Shown one piece after another: positions 16,999-25,433 of a DNA stretch of 64,000 bases. The notes below the pieces were generated by a model, which saw only the letters and a list, made by a program, of their open reading frames with translations, was not told where the DNA came from and made no database searches. Positions within the stretch are counted from its first letter, which is position 1. Every line of letters begins with the position of its first letter. The translations under genes and the position numbers were made by a program. Source of the DNA: Acidobacteriota bacterium (GTDB lineage Bacteria; Acidobacteriota; Terriglobia; Acidiferrales; UBA7541); the NCBI GenBank assembly GCA_016201285.1, contig JACQDE010000049.1, positions 45,480 through 109,479 of the forward strand, written 5' to 3'.

Positions 16999-17268
16999 TC
17001 AGCGGGCGAACGGCGAAAAATCGGAAAACAGGTGCGTCGTGAACGTGACGAGCTGGCGCAACATCCACGGCATCAGCAGGAATGCCGCGGCGGCGACGGT
17101 GGCCAGGCGCGGCACGGTGGACACGGTGGTTTCCTGAATCGAAGTCATCACCTGCACGACGTTGATGAGCACGCTGACGAGGGTGGCGGCGATGAGAATC
17201 GGCGCGGACATCCACAGCGCGACCTCCAGCGTGCGCCGGGCCAGGTCAATGATTTGCTCCGCCGTCAT
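16999..17268 (-). CDS. fliQ: Flagellar export gate protein FliQ
   Basis: An 89-residue protein with two hydrophobic helices, LEVALWMSAPILIAATLVSV and a second near residues 54-72, between them the conserved INVVQVMTSIQETT region. This is the normal size and layout of FliQ, which packs around the FliP/FliR core of the export gate. It lies between fliP and fliR with short gaps. Confidence 0.96.
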   Translation of the reverse strand: MTAEQIIDLARRTLEVALWMSAPILIAATLVSVLINVVQVMTSIQETTVSTVPRLATVAAAAFLLMPWMLRQLVTFTTHLFSDFSPFAR

Positions 17269-17278
17269 ACCATCCCCC

Positions 17279-18046
17279 TCAGTAGAAGCTCTTCATCATG
17301 GAACCGACCACCAGGTTCCAGCCGTCCACGACCACAAACAGCAGAATCTTCAGCGGCATCGAGACCACCACCGGCGGGAGCTGCAACATTCCGACCGAAG
17401 TGGTGACGGAAGCGACCACAAGGTCAATCACCAGAAAGGGCAGAAAGAGCACCGCGCCGATCTGAAACCCCACTTTTAGCTCGGAAAGGATGTAGGCGGG
17501 CGCAACGACGCGCAGCGGCAGATCCTCCGGGCGCTTGGGCCGCGGCAACTTGGACAGCTCGACGAAGAGAGCGAGGTCCTTCTCGCGCGTGTACTTGAGC
17601 ATGAACTGCTGGAGGGGCGCCGAGCCGCGCTCGGCCGCCTGAATCGCGTTGATCTGGCCGGCTTGGAGCGGCACGATGGCGGCCTGGTTGATGGCCAAGC
17701 CGACGGGCTGCATCAGGAAATAGGTGAGGAAAAGAGCGAGCCCGATGAGCGTCTGATTGGTGGGCGTATTCTGCGTCCCCAGGGCCTGGCGGAGGAAATG
17801 GAAGATCACCAGCAGGCGCACGAACGGCGTCATCGAGAGAAGCAGCGCGGGCAGAAAGACGAGAAGGGTCAGGACCGTGATGATGGTCCAGGAGAGCGTT
17901 TCCGATTTGCCATTGAGGCCGGTGATCTGGATGCCCGGGGACTGCGGGGCGGGCGCCGCTCCAACATTGGCAGGCAGAAGAAGCGCCAGCCCCAGCCCGG
18001 CTGCCACCACACACGAAATTTTCGCGAATAATCTTGAGCGATTCAT
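17279..18046 (-). CDS. fliP: Flagellar export gate protein FliP
   Basis: A 255-residue protein with a cleavable signal-like N-terminus, then FliP motifs: LSMTPFVRLLVIFHFLRQAL, followed by a segment containing QNTPTNQTLIGLALFLTYF, and a C-terminal PLKILLFVVVDGWNLVVGSM. FliP forms the pentameric centre of the export gate. Its start lies about 20 bases after the fliO-like gene. Confidence 0.97.
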   Translation of the reverse strand: MNRSRLFAKISCVVAAGLGLALLLPANVGAAPAPQSPGIQITGLNGKSETLSWTIITVLTLLVFLPALLLSMTPFVRLLVIFHFLRQALGTQNTPTNQTLIGLALFLTYFLMQPVGLAINQAAIVPLQAGQINAIQAAERGSAPLQQFMLKYTREKDLALFVELSKLPRPKRPEDLPLRVVAPAYILSELKVGFQIGAVLFLPFLVIDLVVASVTTSVGMLQLPPVVVSMPLKILLFVVVDGWNLVVGSMMKSFY

Positions 18047-18067
18047 CCGGACTCTTCACTGGCCTTG

Positions 18068-18385
18068 TTACGAAATCCCGGTCCCGGCGTTGCCGCCGCC
18101 CGCGGAGGCAGGCGGCCCGGCCGGAAGCTGTGCCAACAGGGCGACGGAATTGGGCGCGCCTCCGATGAGGAACTGCTGGCGATCCACCTGCACGACGGCC
18201 ACGAACCGCTTCTCCCCCAGGGGAAGCAACTCACAAATGGAAAGCCGCCGCTCGCGGCGTCGCAACACCAGGGCGGGCATGAAGCGCCTGAGCTGCGCGA
18301 AAGCGCGCGCAAAGATCTGCAGGATGCCGGGCGCCAGGTTCAGGCCCGGAATCGCTTCGCCCGCTGTTCTGTCCGCGTTTCTCAC
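18068..18385 (-). CDS. fliO: FliO-like protein without an obvious membrane segment
   Basis: A 105-residue protein upstream of fliP. Residues 45-85 (RLSICELLPLGEKRFVAVVQ, then VDRQQFLIGGAPNSVALLAQL) match the cytoplasmic FliO domain pattern, where a short beta region says what binds and reports on the export gate. FliO normally has one N-terminal membrane helix; here the N-terminus is only weakly hydrophobic (PALVL) and I see no clear helix. It overlaps fliN by four bases. The call depends strongly on order (fliN-fliO-fliP). Confidence 0.7.
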   Translation of the reverse strand: MRNADRTAGEAIPGLNLAPGILQIFARAFAQLRRFMPALVLRRRERRLSICELLPLGEKRFVAVVQVDRQQFLIGGAPNSVALLAQLPAGPPASAGGGNAGTGIS

Positions 18386-18660
18386 ACCAACTCCGTGAAC
18401 CGGATCGCGACCTTTTCGCCGGAGACCTCGAACTCGGCCCAGCCAATCAGCTTGTTGTTCACGCGTACGGGAAGATCGGAGGTCTGCTGCCAGCGCGAGT
18501 CCACCACCGATTCGCGGTCGAGCCGCAATAAGTCGCGCACCGTAAATTTCGGGATCGGCAGAACCACCTGGAGCTGGCAGAGTAGCGCGAGCGCTTCCTG
18601 CCAGACCTCATTGTCCGCAACTGGCATCTCGTGCTCGGGTTGGAGAGCGGCCCGCGTCAT
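18382..18660 (-). CDS. fliN: FliN-type switch protein (short SpoA-domain form)
   Basis: A 92-residue SpoA-domain protein. Conserved positions include LCQLQVVLPIPKFTVRDLLR, the LDRESVVDS turn, the DLPVRVNNKLIGWAEFEV segment and a C-terminal VAIRFTEL. It is a C-ring or export-apparatus component that usually binds FliM and FliH. It is the second FliN-family gene here, the other being fliY at 10305-11186. It starts 3 bases after fliL ends and overlaps fliO. Confidence 0.85.
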   Translation of the reverse strand: MTRAALQPEHEMPVADNEVWQEALALLCQLQVVLPIPKFTVRDLLRLDRESVVDSRWQQTSDLPVRVNNKLIGWAEFEVSGEKVAIRFTELV

Positions 18661-18663
18661 GGC

Positions 18664-19167
18664 TCACCGCTGGACCAAGAATTCGGTGAAGTACACATCC
18701 ACCACACCGAGCTTGGGCGCTTTTTCCTTGAGTGTCTTCACCAGTTCTTCCTTCAGCTTCTTCTTGCCTTCGGGGGTGAGCAGATCTGCCGCGCGATAAC
18801 TGGTGAGAACCGCGAGCACACCATCGCGCAACTGGGCGGTAGGCGCGCCGCCTTCTTCTTTCCCCTCGCCCTTCGGCACCGGCTTCTCAAGTCCGATCTC
18901 GAGTCCAAGGCGGAGAAAGGCGTTCGACTCGGTGTCCGCCAGGTTGACGACGAAGTTTTCGAGCTTGATCGTGCCCTTGACTTCCTTCCCCTCGTGTGCC
19001 GGTTTCTCTTTCTCCGCGCCCTTGGCGGAGGAAGGCCGCAGGAAAAACCACCAACCTCCCGCGCCCAAAGCGACCACGAGGACCACGGCCACCACAATGA
19101 AGAGGCCGGCCTTGCCGGACTTCTTCGGCTGTTCAGGAATTTCCACCGCGTTTTCAATTTCTGCCAT
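18664..19167 (-). CDS. fliL: Flagellar basal-body-associated protein FliL
   Basis: FliL surrounds the stator and supports motor function at the inner membrane. The protein has a short cytoplasmic N-terminus, one membrane helix (about residues 22-43, GLFIVVAVVLVVALGAGGWW) and a periplasmic domain with KLENFVVNLADTESNAFLRL and a C-terminal VVDVYFTEFLVQR. I choose the ATG at 19167 (167 residues), with AAGGA eight bases upstream, over an in-frame TTG at 19185. It is the first gene after the flgE terminator. Confidence 0.92.
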   Translation of the reverse strand: MAEIENAVEIPEQPKKSGKAGLFIVVAVVLVVALGAGGWWFFLRPSSAKGAEKEKPAHEGKEVKGTIKLENFVVNLADTESNAFLRLGLEIGLEKPVPKGEGKEEGGAPTAQLRDGVLAVLTSYRAADLLTPEGKKKLKEELVKTLKEKAPKLGVVDVYFTEFLVQR

Positions 19168-19442
19168 AGTCGCTGTCCTTTCCAATGCAATTCGAACGCC
19201 TCCGGAACATTGGAATCCTCAAAGAAGCACGCGGAAAAAAGCCAGAGAGGAATTGCTTTGTTTGCCGGCGGTTGCGAGAGGCCTGCGCGGCCGGCACATA
19301 GAACGCCGAACGGCGCTTGATTGGGATTCGCGATGGAGGCCGTGAATTCATTAGAAGTTTCTTCAAAAGAGGCGGGACCCCATCCCTCGCGCGGTGGCGA
19401 CGAGGGATGGGGCTAGGGGTGTGGTAGGGGTAAGGGAGATCA
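19168..19442 (-). other. Intergenic region between flgE and fliL
   Basis: This 275-base gap holds the flgE terminator hairpin on its flgE side. The rest, about 200 bases before fliL, should contain a promoter for the fliL-to-fliY genes. I did not find a confident sigma-28 or sigma-54 match; a GG/GC pair near the sequence TGGCTTTTTTCCGC has the wrong spacing (9 bases). Confidence 0.4.
19378..19412 (-). terminator. Terminator hairpin after flgE
   Basis: A perfect 12-base inverted repeat (CCCCATCCCTCG at 19378-19389 and its complement at 19401-19412) with an 11-base loop lies about 30 bases after the flgE stop codon. On the minus strand it is followed by a modest T-rich stretch (CTCTTTT). It probably ends or reduces transcription from the flgB-flgE half of the locus before fliL. 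Confidence 0.75.
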
Positions 19443-20681
19443 TTAACGCTTGAGGTTGATGGCCTCCTGCGTGACTTCGTCGAAGGTGGTGATGGCGCGG
19501 GCATTGGCCTGGTAGCCGCGCTGCGCCAGGATGAGCTGCGCGAATTCCTTGGCGATATCCACGTTGGAGAGTTCCAGCGCCCCGCCGGTGACCGAGCCGC
19601 GACCGCCGGTGCCCGGTTGGCCGACGTTGGGCACGCCCGAGCCGAGGCTGGTAAGGTAGGTGTTCTGGCCCGCGCGGATCAGGCCCTGAACGTTCGGGAA
19701 GGTGGCCAGGGCAATTTGCCCGAGAGCCACTGTCTGACCATTGCTGAAAACGCCCTGGATCGTGCCGGTGTTGTTGATGGAGAAGCTCACCAGGGTGCCC
19801 GCGGAGTAGCCGTTCTGCCGCGTGGTGGAGGTGGCGGAGGGACCTGCCACCTGCGTGACCATGGGCTGGTTGGCGGAGTTGTAGAGCTGCCAGGTGAAGT
19901 TGAGGTTGCTGGCGCCGTTGGCCAGACCGGAGACGGCGATATTGGAGACGTTGGCTGCGGGTGACGTGAGGACACCGGAGCCGCTGAAGGCCAGCGAACC
20001 GGTGGCCACTTGAACCGGGTTGCCGCTCTGGCCGACGTCGGCGGCCGGGATGGTGATGTTGTAGGACCACGCGTTCGCGGCGGTCTTGGTGAAGTTGTAA
20101 TTCAGAATATGCGTGGCGCCGAGGGCGTCATAGACCGCCACAGCCGTGCTGAACGTGCTGCCGACGGCCTGGGTGGCGTCCAGGTTCATGACCAACTGGA
20201 CGGTGGTGGTCTGGTTCGGCGGGCTGATCTGGCCGCTGGCGATGGGGAGCGCACCGACCGTGGCGTTGGGATTGACGACGCCGTTGACGGCCGGGAAACC
20301 CTGGACGCGGCTGCCGTCTTCGGCGACGAGGTAGCCGTTGGCGTCCACGGAGAAGTTGCCCGCGCGGGTGTACTGGCGGAGGCCGTTTTTGTCGAGCATG
20401 AAGAAACCGTCGTCCTGGATGGCGACGTCGGTGGCTACGCCGCTGGACTCGATGCTGCCCTGGATGAAGGACGTGGGAATGGAGCCCATCGAGGCGCCCG
20501 CGCCGACCTGCAACGGGTTGCCCGCGCCGGTGGAGCCAATCTGCTGGTAGAACTGCTCGCGGAAGAGAGTGCGGGCGGCCTTGTAGCCAACCGTGTTGAG
20601 GTTGGCGAGGTTATTGGCGATCACCGAGAGCGCCTGGGAGTGCGCGTTCAAACCGGAAAGCGGAGTCGAAAAAGATGGCAT
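19443..20681 (-). CDS. flgE: Flagellar hook protein FlgE
   Basis: FlgE builds the hook. The 412-residue protein begins MPSFSTPLSGLNAHSQALSV with the motif NNLANLNTVGYKAARTLFRE, has a variable middle with a FlgE D2-like domain, and ends with LSNVDIAKEFAQLILAQRGY followed by QANARAITTFDEVTQEAINL. Length is typical. It follows flgD and is ended by a strong hairpin. Confidence 0.96.
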   Translation of the reverse strand: MPSFSTPLSGLNAHSQALSVIANNLANLNTVGYKAARTLFREQFYQQIGSTGAGNPLQVGAGASMGSIPTSFIQGSIESSGVATDVAIQDDGFFMLDKNGLRQYTRAGNFSVDANGYLVAEDGSRVQGFPAVNGVVNPNATVGALPIASGQISPPNQTTTVQLVMNLDATQAVGSTFSTAVAVYDALGATHILNYNFTKTAANAWSYNITIPAADVGQSGNPVQVATGSLAFSGSGVLTSPAANVSNIAVSGLANGASNLNFTWQLYNSANQPMVTQVAGPSATSTTRQNGYSAGTLVSFSINNTGTIQGVFSNGQTVALGQIALATFPNVQGLIRAGQNTYLTSLGSGVPNVGQPGTGGRGSVTGGALELSNVDIAKEFAQLILAQRGYQANARAITTFDEVTQEAINLKR

Positions 20682-20729
20682 CGTTGTTCTCCTGTTTCAA
20701 TTTGTGTGATGTGCCGGCCGGCGCGTGGA

Positions 20730-20957
20730 TCAGGCGCCGCCCGCGGGTTCAACCGCCTTACGGATGCGGATGAGCTGGTCCAGCGTGTTGAACTGCACAA
20801 GCTGGCCCATGAACTCGGTGGGCTTCAGAGGCTCAAAGGGATCCTGCGCTTTGAGCTGGGCGACGAGAAGCTTCATGAAGGCGTCGCCGTTCAATTGATT
20901 GGAAGGCACAGCGGGTTTGGCGCCGCTGGCCGCCTGCGGTACTCCGTTGATCTGCAT
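20730..20957 (-). CDS. flgD: Minimal FlgD hook-cap protein (N-terminal domain only)
   Basis: A 75-residue protein matching only the conserved N-terminal part of FlgD (LNGDAFMKLLVAQLKAQDPF, then EPLKPTEFMGQLVQFNTLDQL). FlgD from enterobacteria is about 230 residues, with C-terminal FnIII and tudor-like domains; these are absent and the frame stops cleanly after VEPAGGA. The gene lies between fliK and flgE, the usual place. FlgD acts as the scaffold cap during hook assembly, so this short form either is enough or needs a partner. Confidence 0.85.
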   Translation of the reverse strand: MQINGVPQAASGAKPAVPSNQLNGDAFMKLLVAQLKAQDPFEPLKPTEFMGQLVQFNTLDQLIRIRKAVEPAGGA

Positions 20958-20987
20958 TGTCTCCTGCTCCTTTCCTAACTTGCTGCG

Positions 20988-22898
20988 CTAAGCGCGGATA
21001 CTCAGGCGCCGCGGGTGGACCGGCACGGCCGGGGATTCCGCAGGCGCCACCTCGGCGTGGGCGGATTCCTGCGCCGTCATCCGGCCAAAGAAGGCCGGCT
21101 GGTGCGGCTGTGAAAATTCACGGGTGTCGGGATTGGAACGGCCATCGAAAGACATGGCGGAGCCGAGCGAGCCGTCGAAGATGTCCAGTTTGTCCACCCG
21201 GAGATTCTGATCGCCAAGGGCGCGCTCCAGCGCCGGCATTTCGCCGACAAGTAGCGCGCGGACGTCGCTGCGCTCGACGTTAATGGATGCGACCAGACTG
21301 TTTTCGCGCATGACGGCACGCAGCTCGACGGGGCCGAGCTCGGCGGTGCGCAAGTTGATGTGCATCTCCGATTCGGCGAGGCGCTCGATCAGCCGGGCCG
21401 ATTCGACCAGGCGCGTGGCATTCGAATGGGTGGAGTGCCAGGTGGAAAGCGCTCGCGGCAGGCCGGCTTCATCGGCTGCCGCGGCCATCGCGGCGTGGGG
21501 CTGCGGTGCGGGGGCCGCCGGTGCGGAGGCTTCAGCACCGGGGTGCGAAACAGCGGAGATCTGGGCGTTCGCGGCGCGCGCGATCACAGCAGGCGTAAGC
21601 GCCGCTGGATCCGCAGGTTGAACGAGATCGCGAATCCCGAATGCGGGAGCCTCGGCGTCACTCGGGCGTGCGCCGCCCTCGCGGCGCGCGATGAAAATGT
21701 TCCGATCCGAAGCCGGCGCGTCCTTGTCGCTGTCGGCGGAAGTGAAGTTGTTGGTTGCGGAAAACTCGATTCCTGGCGCCACTGGTGAGAGCTGCGCGGG
21801 CCGGCGATCCGGAGCGGATTCGCCAGCGGGTGGCTTCTCCGCAATCGCGGCATCCAAACGAGGGGCGACTGGCTGCATCGGTGCCTCGTGCAGCGCGGCG
21901 GCTTGCTCCGGCCGGCTCGGGGGAGCAAAGATGTCGGCGAGCGCGGCCTTGAGTTCGAGAGTCGCCGCTTCGCGTTCAGCGCGGTCAGGGAATGCCTGTT
22001 TTATTTCGGCGGGGGCCTTTGCCGAGTTCACCGCGGCTTCGGCTTGCTGCACCGGAACTTGGTCTTTTTGTTCCGCGACAGCTTTTGATTGTTCCGCAGG
22101 AGCTTTTGAAGAGCGCACTTCCGGAACGTCCGGCAGCTCAAGAGAAGGGATTGGCAAATCCTGATTCTTCGAGACTTCGCTCTTCGACCCTTTGACAGCA
22201 GGCGCAGATGCGGGCGGAACAGTCCGAATCGCCAGCGAAAGCTCTGGCTCGGCGAACGCGAACGCCGAAGAGACTTCAGGGGCGGCGGCGGGCTTGGCTG
22301 CCGGCGAAGCAGCCGGAATCACCGGCGAAAGCTCCGGCCCGGGGAACGCGAACGCCGGAGAAACTTCAGGAGCGGCGGCGGGCATGGCTGCCGGCGGAGC
22401 AGCCGGAATCACCGGCGAAAGCTCCGGCCCGGGGAACGCGAACGCCGGAGAAACTTCAGGGGCAACGACGGCGATGCCGGCTGCCGGGGATTTTCCGGAG
22501 ATGACCGGCGAAGCCCAGGGTGGCTCGTTCTCAGATTGCGCGAGCGGCATTACCGGTAGCGGCGCTGGGGACGGAACAATAAGCGTGGCCAAGGGATTGA
22601 AAGAATTGAACGGCAATGTGGAGACTTCGCTCTTCGCTTCGGCCGGAGGCGGCGGGGCCTCGTCGGCTTCGCGGGTCTCGCGCGGATGTTGCGTATCCAG
22701 CATTCTGATCAACTCACCGGAGAAAGAGGAGGCGACTCCTTCTACTGACTCCGGCTGCTGCGCCGCGACCACGCCGGCCATTTCCGGCATTGACATGGCG
22801 CTTTGAATGGGACCTGTTTCCATCGCTCCTGCCGCTACGGGCGCGACCAGAGATGCAACCACCGCGCCAAACCTCGCGGCGGCAGGAATTTCGTTCAA
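20988..22898 (-). CDS. fliK: FliK-type hook-length control protein
   Basis: A long, low-complexity secreted protein (up to 636 residues) with a C-terminal Flg_hook domain (IERLAESEMHINLRTAELGP, VELRAVMRENSLVASINVER). Such proteins measure hook length and trigger the FlhB switch. The middle is rich in alanine, proline and glutamate and includes a 30-residue tandem repeat. The open frame begins at a TTG (22898); an ATG at 22823 is an alternative, with AGGAG only two bases upstream. The gene is between fliJ and flgD, the expected site. Confidence 0.85.
   Translation of the reverse strand: MNEIPAAARFGAVVASLVAPVAAGAMETGPIQSAMSMPEMAGVVAAQQPESVEGVASSFSGELIRMLDTQHPRETREADEAPPPPAEAKSEVSTLPFNSFNPLATLIVPSPAPLPVMPLAQSENEPPWASPVISGKSPAAGIAVVAPEVSPAFAFPGPELSPVIPAAPPAAMPAAAPEVSPAFAFPGPELSPVIPAASPAAKPAAAPEVSSAFAFAEPELSLAIRTVPPASAPAVKGSKSEVSKNQDLPIPSLELPDVPEVRSSKAPAEQSKAVAEQKDQVPVQQAEAAVNSAKAPAEIKQAFPDRAEREAATLELKAALADIFAPPSRPEQAAALHEAPMQPVAPRLDAAIAEKPPAGESAPDRRPAQLSPVAPGIEFSATNNFTSADSDKDAPASDRNIFIARREGGARPSDAEAPAFGIRDLVQPADPAALTPAVIARAANAQISAVSHPGAEASAPAAPAPQPHAAMAAAADEAGLPRALSTWHSTHSNATRLVESARLIERLAESEMHINLRTAELGPVELRAVMRENSLVASINVERSDVRALLVGEMPALERALGDQNLRVDKLDIFDGSLGSAMSFDGRSNPDTREFSQPHQPAFFGRMTAQESAHAEVAPAESPAVPVHPRRLSIRA
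22230..22460 (-). repeat. 90-bp tandem repeat within fliK
   Basis: A 90-base unit is repeated about two and a half times; matching points are GAACGCG at 22254, 22344 and 22434 (plus strand). The copies are nearly identical in their last two units. In the protein this gives a 30-residue unit with PEVSPAFAFPGPELSPVIPA and an alanine/proline tail. Recent in-frame duplication is likely, and copy number could change the length of the FliK ruler. Confidence 0.9.
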
Positions 22899-22981
22899 GT
22901 GATTGAAAGGACTAGGACTGGAGTGATTTCGAGATTCAGATGAGAAGACAGACGACCAAGCGGTTTCCGCCTACGGCCGTC

Positions 22982-23464
22982 CTAGCAGGAAGACTTTGCC
23001 GGGTGCTGCGGCAATTGTTCCCGTGTTTCGGCTGCCCAGCGACGGAGCAGGTTGAGGTCATCCAGCCGCTGCTGCTCGCGGCGGTTCTCGCGGATGCGGT
23101 ACTGTTCGAAGAGGCGGTCGCGAAGACTTTCCAGCACCTTGCGAGCGCGCTGCGCGGCCTGGAAGATTTCGCGCTGGGCGTCGCGTCGCAGAGAAAGCTC
23201 GGCGAGCTTTTTCCCCAAAATCTGTTTCATTCGCGTCCGGCCTTCCTCGCAAACGATCGCAAACTGGATGTCGCCTCCGGTGATTCCCTGCCCCATCAAC
23301 TCCCCCAGACTGCGGCGCGCGCGCAGATCTTCGTCCGAGAGCGTTTCGATGTCCTGAGCGGCCTGGGCCAGCTGGCGATTGAGCGATTCGAGCAGCAGCC
23401 GTTCGCGAGTTTCCAGGGCCAGTCGAAGACGAAGCAGGGATTGCAATGGAAAGCGGAAGGCCAT
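22982..23464 (-). CDS. fliJ: Flagellar export chaperone FliJ
   Basis: A 160-residue, almost entirely helical coiled-coil protein beginning MAFRFPLQSLLRLRLALE, which fits the FliJ N-terminus. FliJ is the central stalk of the FliI ATPase ring and links it to FlhA. It starts 8 bases after the fliI stop and precedes fliK, the standard order. Confidence 0.9.
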   Translation of the reverse strand: MAFRFPLQSLLRLRLALETRERLLLESLNRQLAQAAQDIETLSDEDLRARRSLGELMGQGITGGDIQFAIVCEEGRTRMKQILGKKLAELSLRRDAQREIFQAAQRARKVLESLRDRLFEQYRIRENRREQQRLDDLNLLRRWAAETREQLPQHPAKSSC

Positions 23465-23472
23465 CGGGGCAC

Positions 23473-24786
23473 CTAGACGGGCAGCGCCTTGAGATCGTTG
23501 AGCGTTTCAGCGAGCGTCGGCCGATCTTCGGAGCGCTGCTGGAGAAACGCGTTGATCTGCGGGAGGGCGGCCACGGCCTGGTCGAGGAGGGTGTCCGTCC
23601 CCTTCTGGTAGGCGCCCACACGGATCAACTCCTCGGCGGCCGCGTAGGCGGCCAACAGGCGGCGGACGCGCCGGGCCAGGCCGAGGTGTTCGGGCGAACA
23701 AACGGAAGGCATCAGACGGCTGAGGCTGTCGAGCATGTTAATACAGGGATAATGCCCCTGCGCGCCGAGCTTGCGGTCGAGGACCACGTGGCCGTCGAGC
23801 AGCGCGCGGACGGCATCCACAAGCGGGTCCTGCTGGTCGTCGCCTTCCATCAACACCGTATAGAACGCGGTGATGCTGCCGGCGCCGAAATAGCCGGCGC
23901 GCTCGATGAGGCGCGCCAGCAGCGTGAAAACAGAAGGGGTGTACCCCTTGGAGGTGGGCGGCTCGCCAGCGGCCAGTCCGATTTCGCGCTGGGCCATGGC
24001 GAAGCGCGTGAGGGAGTCCACGACGAGCAACACGTGCTTGCCGCGGGAGCAGAAATATTCGGCCACGGTGGTGGCGGCGAGCGCCGCGCGCATGCGGAGC
24101 AGCGGGGATTGATCGGACGTGGAGACAACAACGACCGAACGCTTGCGGCCTTCCTCGCCGAGCGTGCCTTCGAGGAATTCACGGACTTCGCGGCCGCGCT
24201 CGCCCACGAGCGCCAGCACGGTGAGGTCGGCCCCGGTGTTGCGCGCCATCATGCCGATGAGCGTACTCTTGCCGACGCCGCTGCCGCCAAAAACGCCGAC
24301 GCGCTGGCCGCGACCGCAGGTGAGCAGGGCGTCAATGCTGCGGACGCCGCAGCCGAGCGGGTCGCGGATGGCGATGCGGTCCAGCGGGCGCGGTGGCGTG
24401 CCTTCAAAGGGGGCGTAATCGCGAGCGCGATAGCTGCCCAAGCCGTCGAGGGGATGCCCGGCGCCGTCAATGACGCGGCCCAGCAATTCCTCGCCGACGC
24501 GGAGCGTGGGACGCTCGCCGCGGGTCACCACGTAGTCGCCGAAGCTGATGCCGTCGGCGCGGTCCAGCGTCATCGAGAGGACGCGGTTGCCCTGGAAGCC
24601 GATGATTTCGCCGGGCCAGCGGCGCCCGGCGGCATTGACGATGTGGCAGGATTCGCCGGGAGAGCAGACGGGCCCGTCCGATTCCACAATCTGGCCGACG
24701 GCCTTGACCACGCGGCCGGACCAGCGCCAGGTAGAGAATTCCTCGAGGTGCCGGAAGTAGGGATTGAGAAGCGAAGCGTCCTGCAT
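23473..24786 (-). CDS. fliI: Flagellar export ATPase FliI
   Basis: FliI is the ATPase of the flagellar export apparatus, related to the beta subunit of F1. The 437-residue protein has a Walker A site GVFGGSGVGKSTLIGMMARN near residue 166, a Walker B with VLLVVDSLTRFAMAQREIGL and the family segment GEPPTSKGYTPSVFTLL. It shares one base with the fliH stop codon region. Length is normal. Confidence 0.97.
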   Translation of the reverse strand: MQDASLLNPYFRHLEEFSTWRWSGRVVKAVGQIVESDGPVCSPGESCHIVNAAGRRWPGEIIGFQGNRVLSMTLDRADGISFGDYVVTRGERPTLRVGEELLGRVIDGAGHPLDGLGSYRARDYAPFEGTPPRPLDRIAIRDPLGCGVRSIDALLTCGRGQRVGVFGGSGVGKSTLIGMMARNTGADLTVLALVGERGREVREFLEGTLGEEGRKRSVVVVSTSDQSPLLRMRAALAATTVAEYFCSRGKHVLLVVDSLTRFAMAQREIGLAAGEPPTSKGYTPSVFTLLARLIERAGYFGAGSITAFYTVLMEGDDQQDPLVDAVRALLDGHVVLDRKLGAQGHYPCINMLDSLSRLMPSVCSPEHLGLARRVRRLLAAYAAAEELIRVGAYQKGTDTLLDQAVAALPQINAFLQQRSEDRPTLAETLNDLKALPV

Positions 24787-25433
24787 CAGAAATTCCGCGG
24801 CCGCTGAGACACCAGATCGAGAAAACCCTGCTCAATTTCCTTGAGCTGCATCTCCAGGCTCAGGTCGAGAGAACCGCCGCTGGTTTCGAGCACGCACTGG
24901 GTGGTGTCCAGGTTGGCATCGCCGAACACTTCAGGAACCGGCTTGACGTCCGGCTGCGCGGCGAAAAACTCGCGCCAGGCATGGACCTGATCGGGATTCA
25001 CGCGGATGCGCACCTGAGCATCGACGGCCATTTTTTCCAGCGCCACACGAATCATTCCGGTGAGGAGCAGCGCGTCAATGCTGGCTTCGCGGCGGAGGAT
25101 TTTTTTGGCAATGGCCAGGGCGAGCTGAACGACCTCGTTTTCGACGCGCTGGAAGTATTCCTTCCGCTGGGCGGTGAATTCGCGGAGTGCTTCGGCCATC
25201 GCCTGGCACTGCATCCGGTAGGCCTGCTCGAATTCGACGCGGAGGCGATCTTCGACCTCGGCTACGGCCCGGCGCAGCTCACGCTTGCGCTCTTCGAGGT
25301 CATTCGCGGTGGGAGCACCCGGCTGGATGTTGAGCGGACCGCCACCGCTCAGGCTGCCCCCCTGCGGCATCTGGTACACGAAAGGGTGGATGGTGGAGTT
25401 GAACTGCGGCGGCATGGCGGATCTCCTAGACAA
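24786..25433 (-). CDS. fliH: FliH-type regulator of the export ATPase
   Basis: A 215-residue protein with a long central coiled coil (about residues 45-115) and a C-terminal domain similar to the FliH/V-type ATPase E subunit (VQLALAIAKKILRREASIDA, then RIRVNPDQVHAWREFF). FliH binds FliI and docks it at the C-ring and gate. It overlaps fliG by eight bases and fliI by one. Confidence 0.9.
   Translation of the reverse strand: MSRRSAMPPQFNSTIHPFVYQMPQGGSLSGGGPLNIQPGAPTANDLEERKRELRRAVAEVEDRLRVEFEQAYRMQCQAMAEALREFTAQRKEYFQRVENEVVQLALAIAKKILRREASIDALLLTGMIRVALEKMAVDAQVRIRVNPDQVHAWREFFAAQPDVKPVPEVFGDANLDTTQCVLETSGGSLDLSLEMQLKEIEQGFLDLVSQRPRNF

Noticed and set aside
19168..19370. Sigma-54 promoter before fliL
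   Set aside because: The GG and GC pairs are 9 or 13 bases apart instead of 10, so no acceptable match.
22230..22460. Repeats in fliK as a CRISPR array
   Set aside because: The repeats are directly tandem without spacers, 90 bases long and in frame with the protein.
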